Source: Acidobacteria bacterium UBA2161
GTDB taxonomy: Bacteria; Acidobacteriota; Vicinamibacteria; Vicinamibacterales; UBA823
Length of the DNA: 64,000 nt
Direction of reading: 5' to 3'
Assembly: GCA_002328835.1 (NCBI GenBank)
Contig: DCWN01000042.1
Span: forward strand, 6,129 to 70,128
The first letter of the stretch is position 1, and each line of letters begins with the position of its first letter. Positions 25,399 through 36,084 of this stretch are shown one piece after another. Below the pieces are notes generated by a model. That model did not search any database. It was given only the letters and a program-made list of their open reading frames with translations, and was not told the DNA's origin. Both the position numbers and the translations under genes were made by a program.

Positions 25399-25440
25399 CC
25401 GTCGGCTGCCCGGCCATCCGGGCGTGTAGCCGACCGACGG
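25399..25440 (+). other. Strong intercistronic hairpin between trpA and aroF
   Basis: CCGTC/GACGG and GGCT/AGCC form the lower stem with a four-base bulge on the 3' side, and CCCGG/CCGGG (25409-25413 with 25418-25422) forms the top around a ccat loop. No T-run follows, so it is not a typical intrinsic terminator. It may stabilise the upstream mRNA or mark a processing site, separating the trp block from aroF-tyrA. The 92-base gap 25373-25464 holds only this and the aroF ribosome binding site. Confidence 0.6.
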
Positions 25441-25464
25441 CAGGGAGTGAAGGGGAGTGAGGCC

Positions 25465-26514
25465 ATGATGATCGTCATGCAGGAACAGGCGTCGGAGAGT
25501 CAGATCGAGAAGGTGGTCGAGCACCTGGGGGAGCAGGGGTTCGACGTCCACCGGTCGACCGGCGCGCTGCGCACGGTGCTGGGCGCGGTCGGCGGCAACC
25601 GGACGTTCGACTTCAGGCTGGTGGAGGTCATGGACGGGGTGTCGGAGGTCCATCGGATCACCGAGCCGTACAAGCTGGCGAGCCGAACGTTCAAGAGCGA
25701 GCGGACCGTGATCCAGATCGACGACCTGCGCATCGGCGGAGACGAGGTCGTGGTGATGGCGGGCCCGTGCTCGGCTGAAACCGAAGAACAGGTCGAGGCG
25801 ACCGCCTCCGCCGTGAGGCGCGCCGGGGCCAAGGTGCTGCGCGGCGGAGCGTTCAAACCCCGCAGCTCACCCTACAGCTTCCAGGGGCTGGGAGAGCAGG
25901 GGCTGCAGATGCTGCGTGGCGCGGCCGACCGGCATGACATGAAGCTGGTGTCGGAGGTGATGGACGTCAGCCAGATCGAGCTGGTCGGGAAGTACTCCGA
26001 CATCTTGCAGGTCGGCGCTCGAAACATGCAGAACTACACCCTGTTGCGCGAGCTCGGCCGCACCGCGAAGCCCGTGCTGTTGAAGCGGGGCATCTCTGCG
26101 ACGATCGAGGAGTGGCTGCTCTCGGCCGAGTACGTCCTGGCAGGGGGAAATGGCGACGTCATGCTGTGCGAACGGGGGATCCGGACGTTCGAGAGCTACA
26201 CCCGCAATACGCTCGACATCTCGGCGATCCCGGTCATCCACAAGCTGAGCCACCTGCCAATCGTCGCCGATCCGAGTCACGGTACCGGGCGCCGGGACAA
26301 GGTGGCGCCGATGGCGCGCGCCTCGGTGGCCGCGGGGGCGGACGCCCTGATCATCGAGGTGCACAACGATCCCGAGCGCGCGAAGAGCGACGGGGCGCAG
26401 TCGTTGTTCCCGGAGCAGTTCGATCGCCTGATGACCGAACTGCGGATCATCGCTCCAGCGATCGGGCGAAGCATCTGCCTCGAGCCAGTCGGAGGAAAGG
26501 CATGGGGCAGATGA
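25465..26514 (+). CDS. aroF: 3-deoxy-D-arabino-heptulosonate-7-phosphate (DAHP) synthase, type I-beta
   Basis: 349 residues from ATG 25465 (GGGGAG upstream; GTG 25447 would add six). It condenses phosphoenolpyruvate and erythrose 4-phosphate, the first step of the shikimate pathway. Residues 1-70 form the ferredoxin-like regulatory domain typical of the Thermotoga-type enzyme, a likely feedback site for aromatic amino acids. The barrel has VMAGPCSAE with metal ligand Cys102, RGGAFKPRSSPYSFQG, KRGISATIEEW and DPSHGTGRR. The gene symbol follows the AroF/AroA(I-beta) convention. Being in this operon places pathway entry under the same attenuator as the tryptophan branch. Confidence 0.95.
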   Translation: MMIVMQEQASESQIEKVVEHLGEQGFDVHRSTGALRTVLGAVGGNRTFDFRLVEVMDGVSEVHRITEPYKLASRTFKSERTVIQIDDLRIGGDEVVVMAGPCSAETEEQVEATASAVRRAGAKVLRGGAFKPRSSPYSFQGLGEQGLQMLRGAADRHDMKLVSEVMDVSQIELVGKYSDILQVGARNMQNYTLLRELGRTAKPVLLKRGISATIEEWLLSAEYVLAGGNGDVMLCERGIRTFESYTRNTLDISAIPVIHKLSHLPIVADPSHGTGRRDKVAPMARASVAAGADALIIEVHNDPERAKSDGAQSLFPEQFDRLMTELRIIAPAIGRSICLEPVGGKAWGR

Positions 26515-26532
26515 GGGTGGACACGCCGAGCG

Positions 26533-27249
26533 ATGGTCGATCGGAGACCGCTGCCGGTCGTTCCGGCCGGTGCGCCGCGCGCCGCGCCGGTCTTCGAGAA
26601 GGTCGGCATCGTCGGCTTGGGGCTCATCGGGGGGTCCATCGCACTGGCGGCCCGGGCGGCGTGGCCGAACGCGCTGGTCATCGGCGTCGATGGCAGCGAA
26701 GTACTCGAGCAGGCGATGGCGCTCCAGGCCGTTGACGTCGGCGCGGACGACGCCGTCGTGCTGTCCGAGGCCGACCTCGTCATCCTGGCCGCTCTCGGCG
26801 GGCAGAACCTCGAGATGCTGAACGTGGTGGCGGATCATGTCGGCGGGGCGGCGGTCGTTTCGGATGTTGGCAGCACGAAGCGCGCGATCGTCGAGGCGGC
26901 GCGGGCCTTACTACGGCGGCTTCGGTTCGTGGGAGGGCATCCGTTGGCCGGCGCCGCCGGCCAAGGGATAGGCCACGCCCGGGCTGACCTCTTCAAGGGC
27001 CGACCGTGGCTCCTGACGCCAGACGGTGACGCGCAAGGTGAAGCGCTGCTGCGTCTGGGAGCATTCATCGAGGCACTGGGGGCCGCGCCGCGGACGCTCG
27101 ACGCCGAGGAGCACGACAGCCTGATGGCATCGCTGCGTCAGAAGTCTGGGCCCGGCGCGGGACTCTACGAACTCTTCGAATCGGCCAACGACTGGCGAGA
27201 GATTCTGACGAGCGCGTTGGACGCGGTCCCAGCGAAGCGAGAGACCTGA
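26533..27249 (+). CDS. tyrA: Prephenate dehydrogenase-like protein, C-terminally shortened TyrA
   Basis: 238 residues, against about 280-300 for the family. The NAD-binding domain is complete: GLGLIGGS at 28-35, DVGSTKRAIVEAA, the catalytic-His motif GGHPLAG (His136) and LFKGRPWLLTP. After HDSLMA (194-199), where relatives continue with SHLPQ and about 60 helical residues, the sequence jumps to GPGAGLYELFESANDWREIL, resembling the usual end of the protein. The substrate-binding His of SHLPQ and the Arg of the TR motif are therefore absent. No frameshift can explain this because the missing DNA is not there. It is probably the Tyr-branch enzyme, but activity is uncertain. Confidence 0.75.
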   Translation: MVDRRPLPVVPAGAPRAAPVFEKVGIVGLGLIGGSIALAARAAWPNALVIGVDGSEVLEQAMALQAVDVGADDAVVLSEADLVILAALGGQNLEMLNVVADHVGGAAVVSDVGSTKRAIVEAARALLRRLRFVGGHPLAGAAGQGIGHARADLFKGRPWLLTPDGDAQGEALLRLGAFIEALGAAPRTLDAEEHDSLMASLRQKSGPGAGLYELFESANDWREILTSALDAVPAKRET

Positions 27250-27250
27250 C

Positions 27251-27664
27251 GTGGTGATCGTTCGTTCGGCGGTCGATGAGATCGTTCGGCACGCCAAGGC
27301 GGAGAGTCCTGACGAGTGTTGTGGACTGCTCCTGGGAAACGAGGCGAAGATCGACACCGCGACGCGGGCGCGGAATGATTCCCCAGACCCGGCCCGGTAC
27401 CGCGTGAATCCCGAGGACCACTTCGGTGCGATTCATGCGGCGCGCGCGACCGGCCGCCGCGTCGTCGGGGTATATCATTCCCATCCTCGCAGCGTGGCGT
27501 CTCCCTCTCCCACGGATCTCGCGGAAGCCAGCTATTCCGAGTATCTCTACCTGATCGTCTCGCTCTCTGGGCACGACGAGGACGCGGTGCACACCGGCGG
27601 GCTCCGGGCTTACTGGCTGCGGGACGGCCGCGCGATCGTCGAGACCTTGCGAGTAGAGCCCTGA
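27251..27664 (+). CDS. JAMM/MPN+ metallopeptidase (Mec/Rri1-like)
   Basis: 137 residues, a single JAB domain. The JAMM zinc motif is complete: Glu22, then His76-x-His78-x7-Ser86-x2-Asp89 (VYHSHPRSVASPSPTD). Bacterial single-domain members include Mec, which releases cysteine from CysO-type sulfur carriers, and others that trim ubiquitin-like sulfur carriers. GTG 27251 comes one base after the tyrA stop, so it is probably the last gene of the aromatic operon by read-through. No moaD/thiS-like partner is visible in the window, so the substrate is unknown. Confidence 0.85.
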   Translation: MVIVRSAVDEIVRHAKAESPDECCGLLLGNEAKIDTATRARNDSPDPARYRVNPEDHFGAIHAARATGRRVVGVYHSHPRSVASPSPTDLAEASYSEYLYLIVSLSGHDEDAVHTGGLRAYWLRDGRAIVETLRVEP

Positions 27665-27681
27665 CCGGTGGGCGAGCGCCG

Positions 27682-27687
27682 TATAAT
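27682..27687 (+). promoter_or_regulatory. Consensus -10 of a leaderless promoter for pepA
   Basis: A perfect TATAAT at 27682-27687, six bases (ctccgg) before the pepA ATG. Transcription should begin at or within a base or two of the A of the start codon, and there is no room for a ribosome binding site. No good -35 is present. Confidence 0.6.
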
Positions 27688-27693
27688 CTCCGG

Positions 27694-29226
27694 ATGCACG
27701 ATGCGACGTTGCGGTCAGACTTGCGGGCGGTGAGTGGCACACCCTCGACTCTGGATGCCGAACTCCTCGTCCTGCCCACCTGGGATGGCGACGACCTCGC
27801 CGACGTTCCCGAACTCGACGTCGCGACGGCCGGTGCGTTGGCGGATGCCCGCGCCCGAGGGGAGTGGCGTGGAAAGGCGTACGCGACCTGTCTGGCCGCG
27901 CTGACGGATGCTGCGTGGCCCGCGCGTCGGGTGCTCCTGATTGGCACGGGGCCGGACCGAGGATCGACCGGGCAGATCAGACGGGTCGCCGCCGCGGCCA
28001 TGATTGAAGCCAGGGGCCGCCGTGTGGCCAGCCTCGCATTCTGTCTCCGTGCGCCGAGCCAGACGGTCGAGGCGGCTCAGGCAGCAGCGGAAGGGCTGAC
28101 CCTGGGCGAGTTCGACGGGGGGAGCTATAAGACCGATGGCGACCATCACGTGGTCGACCGTGTCCTCGTGGCGAGGGCGGGCGACGCGGGGGACGCCGAG
28201 CAGGCTGACGCCCTGGAGCGGGCCGTTGCGCGCGGGCGACTGCTGGGCACGTGCAGCAACGATGCGCGGGCGATGGCGAACGAGCCGGGCAACACGCTCA
28301 CGCCAACCGTCTTCGCCGATCGAGCCAGACGTCTCGCGGAGGGCACGTCGCTGACGGTCGACGTGCTCGAGCAGCAGCAGATCGAAGAGCTGGGCATGGG
28401 GTTGTTGCTCGGCGTGGCGCGCGGAAGCGCCGAGCCGCCCCGACTGATTGTCGTCGAGCACGAACCGGATGGCGGGGCGGACGCGCCGGTTCTCGGTCTC
28501 GTCGGGAAGGGCATCACCTTCGACAGCGGCGGCATCTCGCTGAAGCCTCCCGAGTCGATGGAGTTGATGAAGGACGACATGGCTGGCGGCGCGGCCGTGA
28601 TTGCCGCGATGCGTGCGATCAGTCTCCTCGGTGTGCCGATTCGTGTGATCGGCGTCGTCCCCGCGACCGAGAACCTGCCGGGTGGGCGTGCCATCAAGCC
28701 TGGGGATGTCTTGCGGAGCGCGGACGGTCAGACCGTCGAAGTGACCAACACCGATGCGGAGGGACGCCTGATACTGGGAGATGCGCTGTGGTACGCGAAG
28801 CGGTGCGGCGCGACGCATCTCGTGGACGTCGCCACGTTGACCGGGGGATGCGTGGTGGCGCTGGGGAAGATCACGAGTGGTCTCTTCGGAGCCCCTGACC
28901 GCTGGGTCGACGCGGTGCGGCGAGCGGCGGGCGTCGCGGGCGACCGGGTGTGGCCGCTTCCGGTGTTCGACGAGTACGCCGATCAGATCAGAAGTGACAT
29001 CGCAGATCTGAAGAACACCGGCGGGCGGGCAGCCTCACCGATCACGGCGGCGATGTTTCTCAAGGCGTTCATCGGTGATACGCCGTGGGCCCATCTGGAT
29101 GTCGCCGGGACGGCCTGGAGCGAGGAGGCGCGGCCCTACCAGGCCAAGGGCCCCTCAGGCGTGGCCGTGCGGACGCTGGTGGAACTGGCCTGTGCGCACG
29201 CGGGATGGACCGGCATCGGCGGGTGA
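27694..29226 (+). CDS. pepA: Leucyl aminopeptidase (M17, cytosol aminopeptidase)
   Basis: 510 residues, normal for M17. The N-terminal macro-like domain spans about 1-170 and the C-terminal catalytic domain about 180-510. The signature NTDAEGRL is at 352-359, and GKGITFDSGGISLKP plus MKDDMAGGAAV carry the two-metal ligands and catalytic Lys. It releases N-terminal amino acids from peptides in the cytoplasm. In some bacteria PepA also binds DNA in site-specific recombination; nothing here addresses that. The ATG follows a perfect -10 hexamer by six bases, suggesting a leaderless mRNA. Confidence 0.95.
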   Translation: MHDATLRSDLRAVSGTPSTLDAELLVLPTWDGDDLADVPELDVATAGALADARARGEWRGKAYATCLAALTDAAWPARRVLLIGTGPDRGSTGQIRRVAAAAMIEARGRRVASLAFCLRAPSQTVEAAQAAAEGLTLGEFDGGSYKTDGDHHVVDRVLVARAGDAGDAEQADALERAVARGRLLGTCSNDARAMANEPGNTLTPTVFADRARRLAEGTSLTVDVLEQQQIEELGMGLLLGVARGSAEPPRLIVVEHEPDGGADAPVLGLVGKGITFDSGGISLKPPESMELMKDDMAGGAAVIAAMRAISLLGVPIRVIGVVPATENLPGGRAIKPGDVLRSADGQTVEVTNTDAEGRLILGDALWYAKRCGATHLVDVATLTGGCVVALGKITSGLFGAPDRWVDAVRRAAGVAGDRVWPLPVFDEYADQIRSDIADLKNTGGRAASPITAAMFLKAFIGDTPWAHLDVAGTAWSEEARPYQAKGPSGVAVRTLVELACAHAGWTGIGG

Positions 29227-29247
29227 GCAGCGGGAGGACGCAGGCAG

Positions 29248-29466
29248 ATGGCCACTCAGCCTACGACGCCAATCATCATTCAGCTCCCCGACCCGCCAAC
29301 GCCTGAAACCACCGTGGCGGATGTGCTCCTCCAGGCCATCGGCTTGACGGGCGCCTTCATCCTCGCCGCGTTGCTGGCCGGGATCGTCATCGGAGGCCTG
29401 CTGTTCCGGCTACGTCGCGGGCGCCGAGGAGACGCCGACGACGGGATGCAGCGGTTGGGCCTGTGA
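29248..29466 (+). CDS. Small single-span membrane protein, unknown
   Basis: 72 residues. A Pro/Thr-rich N-terminus (PIIIQLPDPPTPETT) is followed by one clear membrane helix (about 30-54: IGLTGAFILAALLAGIVIGGLL) and a basic stop-transfer tail (RLRRGRRG). GGGAGG lies ten bases before the ATG. It follows pepA by 21 bases and converges with amiC. The orientation rule predicts a cytoplasmic C-terminus. No family recognised. Confidence 0.65.
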   Translation: MATQPTTPIIIQLPDPPTPETTVADVLLQAIGLTGAFILAALLAGIVIGGLLFRLRRGRRGDADDGMQRLGL

Positions 29467-29485
29467 CGATGATCGAGGGCGAGAC

Positions 29486-31066
29486 CTAGGGCTGCGAGGC
29501 CACCTGGATGTTCTTCAAGGTGCGCTGGTACCGCAGGACCGCCTCGAACAGGGCCTGAGCGATCCGCTGGCGATAGTCATCCTGTTTGAGCAGGAGCGCT
29601 TCGCCGCGGTTGCTGAGGAACGAGACCTCGGCGAGCACGCTGGGCATGTCGGCCCTGATCAGGACGACGAACGGGGCCTGCTTGACGCCGAGGTCGCGGA
29701 GTTGCGGATTGACGGGCCGGAGCTTCTGGTCGAGGGCCCCCTGCACCATCTCGGCAAACTCACGCGATTCATCGAGCTTGTTGTTCAGCGCGATCGTCTG
29801 CACGAGGTCCTGCAGTCGGGCCATCGTGCGCCCTGACGACGCGTTCTCGCGAGCGGCGAGCGCCTCGGCGTCCGGGTTGGTGGCAAAGTTGAGGAAATAG
29901 GTTTCGATCCCGCGGGCCATTCGGTTCGTGCTGGCGTTGGCATGAATCGAGAGAAAAAGATCGGCCCGATGGCGGTTGGCGATCGCCGTGCGCTCTTCGA
30001 GCGGAATGAACCTGTCATTCTCGCGTGTCAGCAGCACGTTGGTGGACGGCTGGGAAGCGAGTAGTGCCTTCAGCCGCAGGGCAATGTCGAGCACCAGGGT
30101 GGCTTCCGACATTCCGGAGCCACGAGCGCCGGGGTCGCGGCCGCCGTGGCCCGGGTCGATGACGATGCGGCTGACCCCAAGGCCAAGCTGACGCGACAAC
30201 GAGAAGTTGCCGGCGGCGTTGGCGGCCGGCGCGGCCGGTTCGCCACCCCGTGCCGTCAGTGGTTCTGGAGTCGGCGCGTCGGGGCCGCGGACGGCGTCGA
30301 TCACTAGGCGGTACGGATTGTAGAGCGAGAAGACGCTGTAGTCCTCGACGTTGTCGAGGTCGAGCACGACGCGCGTGATGTGGTTCGGGTGACGTCCCAG
30401 CCGAATCTTTCTGACGACGTCGTCACTGAAGGAGAACGTGGCGTCGAGCAGTTCCGGAGCGGCTTCGGTACCCTGGAGGTCGAAGAACACCCTATCGGGA
30501 TTCTCGAGCCGCTCGTGGCGGTAGCTGACCTCCGCGTCGAGCTGGATCGTCACCCTCACGCCGGCGTCGAGACGCGTCCGCTCGATGGCGCTGATCGCGG
30601 TGGGACGCAGCCGTGCATGGGCGAGGGTAGCCAGGCGTTCGACGCGCTCGTCGACGCGCGCCACCAGGGAACTGCTGGGATACTCGCTGCGAAGCATGTC
30701 GAGTAGGCGCTCGCTATCGCGTCGGTCGCGCGTATTGCCGTAGTGCTGGAAGGCGGCGAGGGCAAGGCCGGAGGCCTGCCAGAGGGCGTTGTCGCTGTAC
30801 CCGCTGCGGGGATACTGCCTCACGACCTCCTGATAGCGGCGAACCAGTGCCCGCAGCTCATCGAGGGAGGGCGGTTGCGGCCGCGTAGGAGCGCGGAGCG
30901 TGCGCTCCCGCGCGAGCGCGTCGGCGTAGAGTTCCCGCGCTGTGGCGGCCTCGACGGTCGGCGCGAAGAGCGCGGCGAGCGTGAGGACGATCGCCACGCA
31001 GGCAGCGAGGGCGCCGTGGGAGGCGGCGGCCGGGCTGAGCGAACGCAGATGCGCGGAGATGGTCAT
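29486..31066 (-). CDS. N-acetylmuramoyl-L-alanine amidase, AmiC-like (AMIN + Amidase_3)
   Basis: 526 residues. A signal sequence (about 15-40) is followed by a TPR-like helical region (about 45-145), an AMIN domain (about 155-260, VFFDLQGTEA and RVVLDLDNVEDYSVF) and the zinc amidase domain (about 295-520). Zn ligands and catalytic residues are visible in IVIDPGHGGRDPG, the Glu of GMSEATL, IHANAS and LAEVSFLSN. It cleaves the stem peptide from muramic acid in the periplasm, mainly at the division septum. It lies 14 bases after ftsK, matching a division role. Confidence 0.93.
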   Translation of the reverse strand: MTISAHLRSLSPAAASHGALAACVAIVLTLAALFAPTVEAATARELYADALARERTLRAPTRPQPPSLDELRALVRRYQEVVRQYPRSGYSDNALWQASGLALAAFQHYGNTRDRRDSERLLDMLRSEYPSSSLVARVDERVERLATLAHARLRPTAISAIERTRLDAGVRVTIQLDAEVSYRHERLENPDRVFFDLQGTEAAPELLDATFSFSDDVVRKIRLGRHPNHITRVVLDLDNVEDYSVFSLYNPYRLVIDAVRGPDAPTPEPLTARGGEPAAPAANAAGNFSLSRQLGLGVSRIVIDPGHGGRDPGARGSGMSEATLVLDIALRLKALLASQPSTNVLLTRENDRFIPLEERTAIANRHRADLFLSIHANASTNRMARGIETYFLNFATNPDAEALAARENASSGRTMARLQDLVQTIALNNKLDESREFAEMVQGALDQKLRPVNPQLRDLGVKQAPFVVLIRADMPSVLAEVSFLSNRGEALLLKQDDYRQRIAQALFEAVLRYQRTLKNIQVASQP

Positions 31067-31080
31067 CGGCAGCGACGGGG

Positions 31081-33362
<2,282 letters not shown>

Positions 33363-33363
<1 letters not shown>

Positions 33364-35048
33364 CAGATCTCCATCACGACGGGGACGACCATCGGGCGGC
33401 GTCCAGTCCGCTTCCTGAAGAAGCGCTGCAGTTCAGTGCGGATCCGCTCCCCGATGAGCGCCTGATCCGTCCGCTCCTCGACCGAGGCGTCGGCGACGGC
33501 CAAGCGCACCACCTCGGGCGCCTCGGCCAGCACGTCGTCGGTCAAGGCGTCGAGCACGAGGCCACGCGTGATGATGTCTGGCGCTCCGGCGAGGGCGCCG
33601 TCCTGGCGGCTGATCGCCACCACGGGAACCGCGAGACCGTCGGTGGAGAGGTGGCGGCGGTCGCGCAGGACCTCGTCGCCGACCTCGCCGGTGCGAGTCC
33701 CGTCGATCAGGATCCGCCCGGCCCGCACATGGCCGGCCAAGCCGCCCGCGTTCCGGTCGAATCGCAGCAAATCGCCGTTTTGCACCGTCAGCACAGTGGT
33801 TTCGCCGTTCCCCAGCGCCGCCGCGACCCGTCCGTGATGGGCCAATTGGCGGTACTCCCCATGTATCGGCACGAAGTAGCGAGGTCTGACCAGGGCCAGC
33901 AGGAGTTTCAACTCCTCCTGGCTGGCGTGCCCTGAGACATGGACGTGTCGACTGTCCTCCGAGACGATGGCGGCACCCCGCCGGGCGATCTGGTTCATGA
34001 CGCGCCCAATGGCCCGTTCGTTGCCGGGGATGGCGCGCGCCGAGAAGACCACCACGTCGTCGGGCAGCAGGCTGACATGGCGGTGGTCATCGAGGGCGAT
34101 CCGCGACAGCGCGGCCATCGGCTCGCCCTGCGATCCGGTCACGATGCACAGGGCACGTTCCGGGGGCAGCGCCATGACGTGCGATTCGTGCACCGCGGTG
34201 TCGGGTGGGATCCGGAGATGGCCGAGGCGTTGGGCAATCTCGACGTTCTCGACGACCCCTCGGCCGACGAAGGCCACCTGTCGGCCGGCCTGCTGGGCCA
34301 AGTCGACCAGGAGTTGAATCCGGTGAAGACTGGACGCGAACAGGGCGACGACGACCTTGCCTTTCGCGTCGGCCAGGATCTCCTCGAAGGCTTCGCGAAC
34401 GTCGATCTCCGATCCCGTAACGCCAGGACGGTCGGCGTTGGTGCTGTCACCGAACATGACCAGGACGCCGCTCTGGCCCAGTTCGGCGAACCGATGGAGG
34501 TCGATCGTCTGCCCGTCGACGGGGCTGTGGTCGATCTTGAAATCGCCCGAATGGATGATGACTCCGGCCGGCGTGTCGATGGCCAGCGCCAAACAGTCGG
34601 GCATGCTGTGCGTCACCCGCAGGCCCCGTACGGTCAGAGGACCGATCGGGATGGCGTCGCCGGGTTCGAGCGGCACGAGTCGGCCGGTCGGGTCGAAGCC
34701 GTGGGCGGTCAGCTTGCGCTCCACCAGGGCGAGCGTCAGTCGGGTGCCGTAGATGGGTCCGCCGAGCAACGGCCAGATGTAGGGCACCGCGCCGATGTGG
34801 TCTTCGTGACCGTGGGTCAGGAAGAGGGCTGCCAGCGGATCTGGGCGCTCCTCGAGATACGACAGGTCGGGAATGATGAGATCGACCCCCGGCATGCCCG
34901 GCTCGGGAAACATCACCCCGGCGTCGATGAGGACCGTGGTCTCCGCACACGACAGCGCCAGCATATTCATGCCGAATTCGCCGACCCCGCCGAGCGGAGT
35001 GATGTCGACGACGCTCGCCCCGCCTAGGGAACCGACTGACTGTTGCAT
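33363..35048 (-). CDS. rnj: Ribonuclease J
   Basis: 561 residues from ATG 35048; the upstream frame would add about 107 residues unlike the family. Metallo-beta-lactamase/beta-CASP nuclease with HGHEDH at 79-84 binding two metals. Further motifs are IIHSGDFKIDHSPVDG, FGDSTNA and the beta-CASP SQGEPMAAL. The end (about 460-561) is the RNase J C-terminal domain. It has endo- and 5'-exonuclease activity in mRNA decay and rRNA maturation. The 160-base gap to ksgA (35049-35208) shows no ORF. Confidence 0.95.
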
Positions 35049-35208
35049 CCTGCAGTATCCACTCCGGCCGCCGTCGCCGGCCACGGCGATGTCCGACGGC
35101 GGCCGTACATCCACTGATGCGCGAACGGCGACACGCCTCCCGGGAGATCGGTGTTCTGTGAGATTCAGCCTGCTGGGTGAGGCCTGAGGCGGGTTGTCCG
35201 GTGCCCAA

Positions 35209-36078
35209 CTATAGCACAGCACGCTCAGGGACGGCCTCGAGCACGCTGGCAAGTCGCGCCAATTCAGCAAGTTGGAGCGTCTCGGGTCGCCGCCTGCCGT
35301 CGAGATTCGCCCGATCGAGCCACTCCGCCGCGCCAACGCCGACGTCCTCGGAGAACGGTGCCAGCGCATTGGCCAGCATCTTTCTCCGGTGCTGAAAGAG
35401 CCGGCGCACGAGCGCTTCGAAGAGCGCGTAGTCGGGAATCTCCACCGGGCTCGGGCGGAAGGTCAATCCGACGACCGCCGAACGGACCCTCGGCATCGGC
35501 CGGAAGGCCCCAGGCGGCAGGCTGAGGAGCCGGGCGGTGTCAGCCTGGACCGCCGCCATGATGGCGAGCGGACCGTAGCCGCGCGTCCCCGGCTGGGCGA
35601 TGAGCCGATCGGCGACCTCGCGCTGCAACATCACGGTCGCGTCGTGAAATAGACCGCCATCTCGCTGTGCGGCGAGCATGCGGAAGAGTACCGGGGAGGA
35701 GATGTTGAAGGGCAGATTGCCCGCCAACCGAAGCCTTCCGTGAGGCTGGTCGTGCCGCGCGCGACGCCCGAGATCCCGCAGGTCCGTCTTCAGGACGTCG
35801 CCGACGACGATGGTGGTCCGTCCCAGGCCGCGCCCCGACAGTCCGGCCGCGAGGTCGCGGTCGATCTCGATCGCCACGACGTGAGCCGCGTGCGAGGCGA
35901 GCGCCGCGGTGAGCGCCCCTCGGCCTGGCCCTACCTCGACGAAGCAGTCCGACGGTACCGGGGCGATGGCCGTGACGAGCTTCTTGGCCCAGGCAGGTTC
36001 GAGAAAATGCTGGCCAAACCGTCTGCGCGGACCAGGCGCGGCAGCGGGTCGACGTGCGGAGCGCTTCGCAATACTCAC
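35209..36078 (-). CDS. rsmA: 16S rRNA m6,2A dimethyltransferase (KsgA/RsmA)
   Basis: 289 residues with GTG start. It dimethylates A1518 and A1519 in helix 45 of 16S rRNA. Motifs: FGQHFL (21-26), SAM motif EVGPGRGALT (48-57), EIDRDL acidic loop, and the catalytic GNLPFNISSPV (120-130; NLPF in place of the more usual NLPY). It starts six bases after the nth stop. Confidence 0.95.
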   Translation of the reverse strand: MSIAKRSARRPAAAPGPRRRFGQHFLEPAWAKKLVTAIAPVPSDCFVEVGPGRGALTAALASHAAHVVAIEIDRDLAAGLSGRGLGRTTIVVGDVLKTDLRDLGRRARHDQPHGRLRLAGNLPFNISSPVLFRMLAAQRDGGLFHDATVMLQREVADRLIAQPGTRGYGPLAIMAAVQADTARLLSLPPGAFRPMPRVRSAVVGLTFRPSPVEIPDYALFEALVRRLFQHRRKMLANALAPFSEDVGVGAAEWLDRANLDGRRRPETLQLAELARLASVLEAVPERAVL

Positions 36079-36084
36079 GAGCGA

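Noticed and set aside
25399..25440. Intrinsic terminator after trpA
   Set aside because: Stable stem but no T-run, and aroF-tyrA continue in the same direction; listed as a hairpin of unknown role instead.
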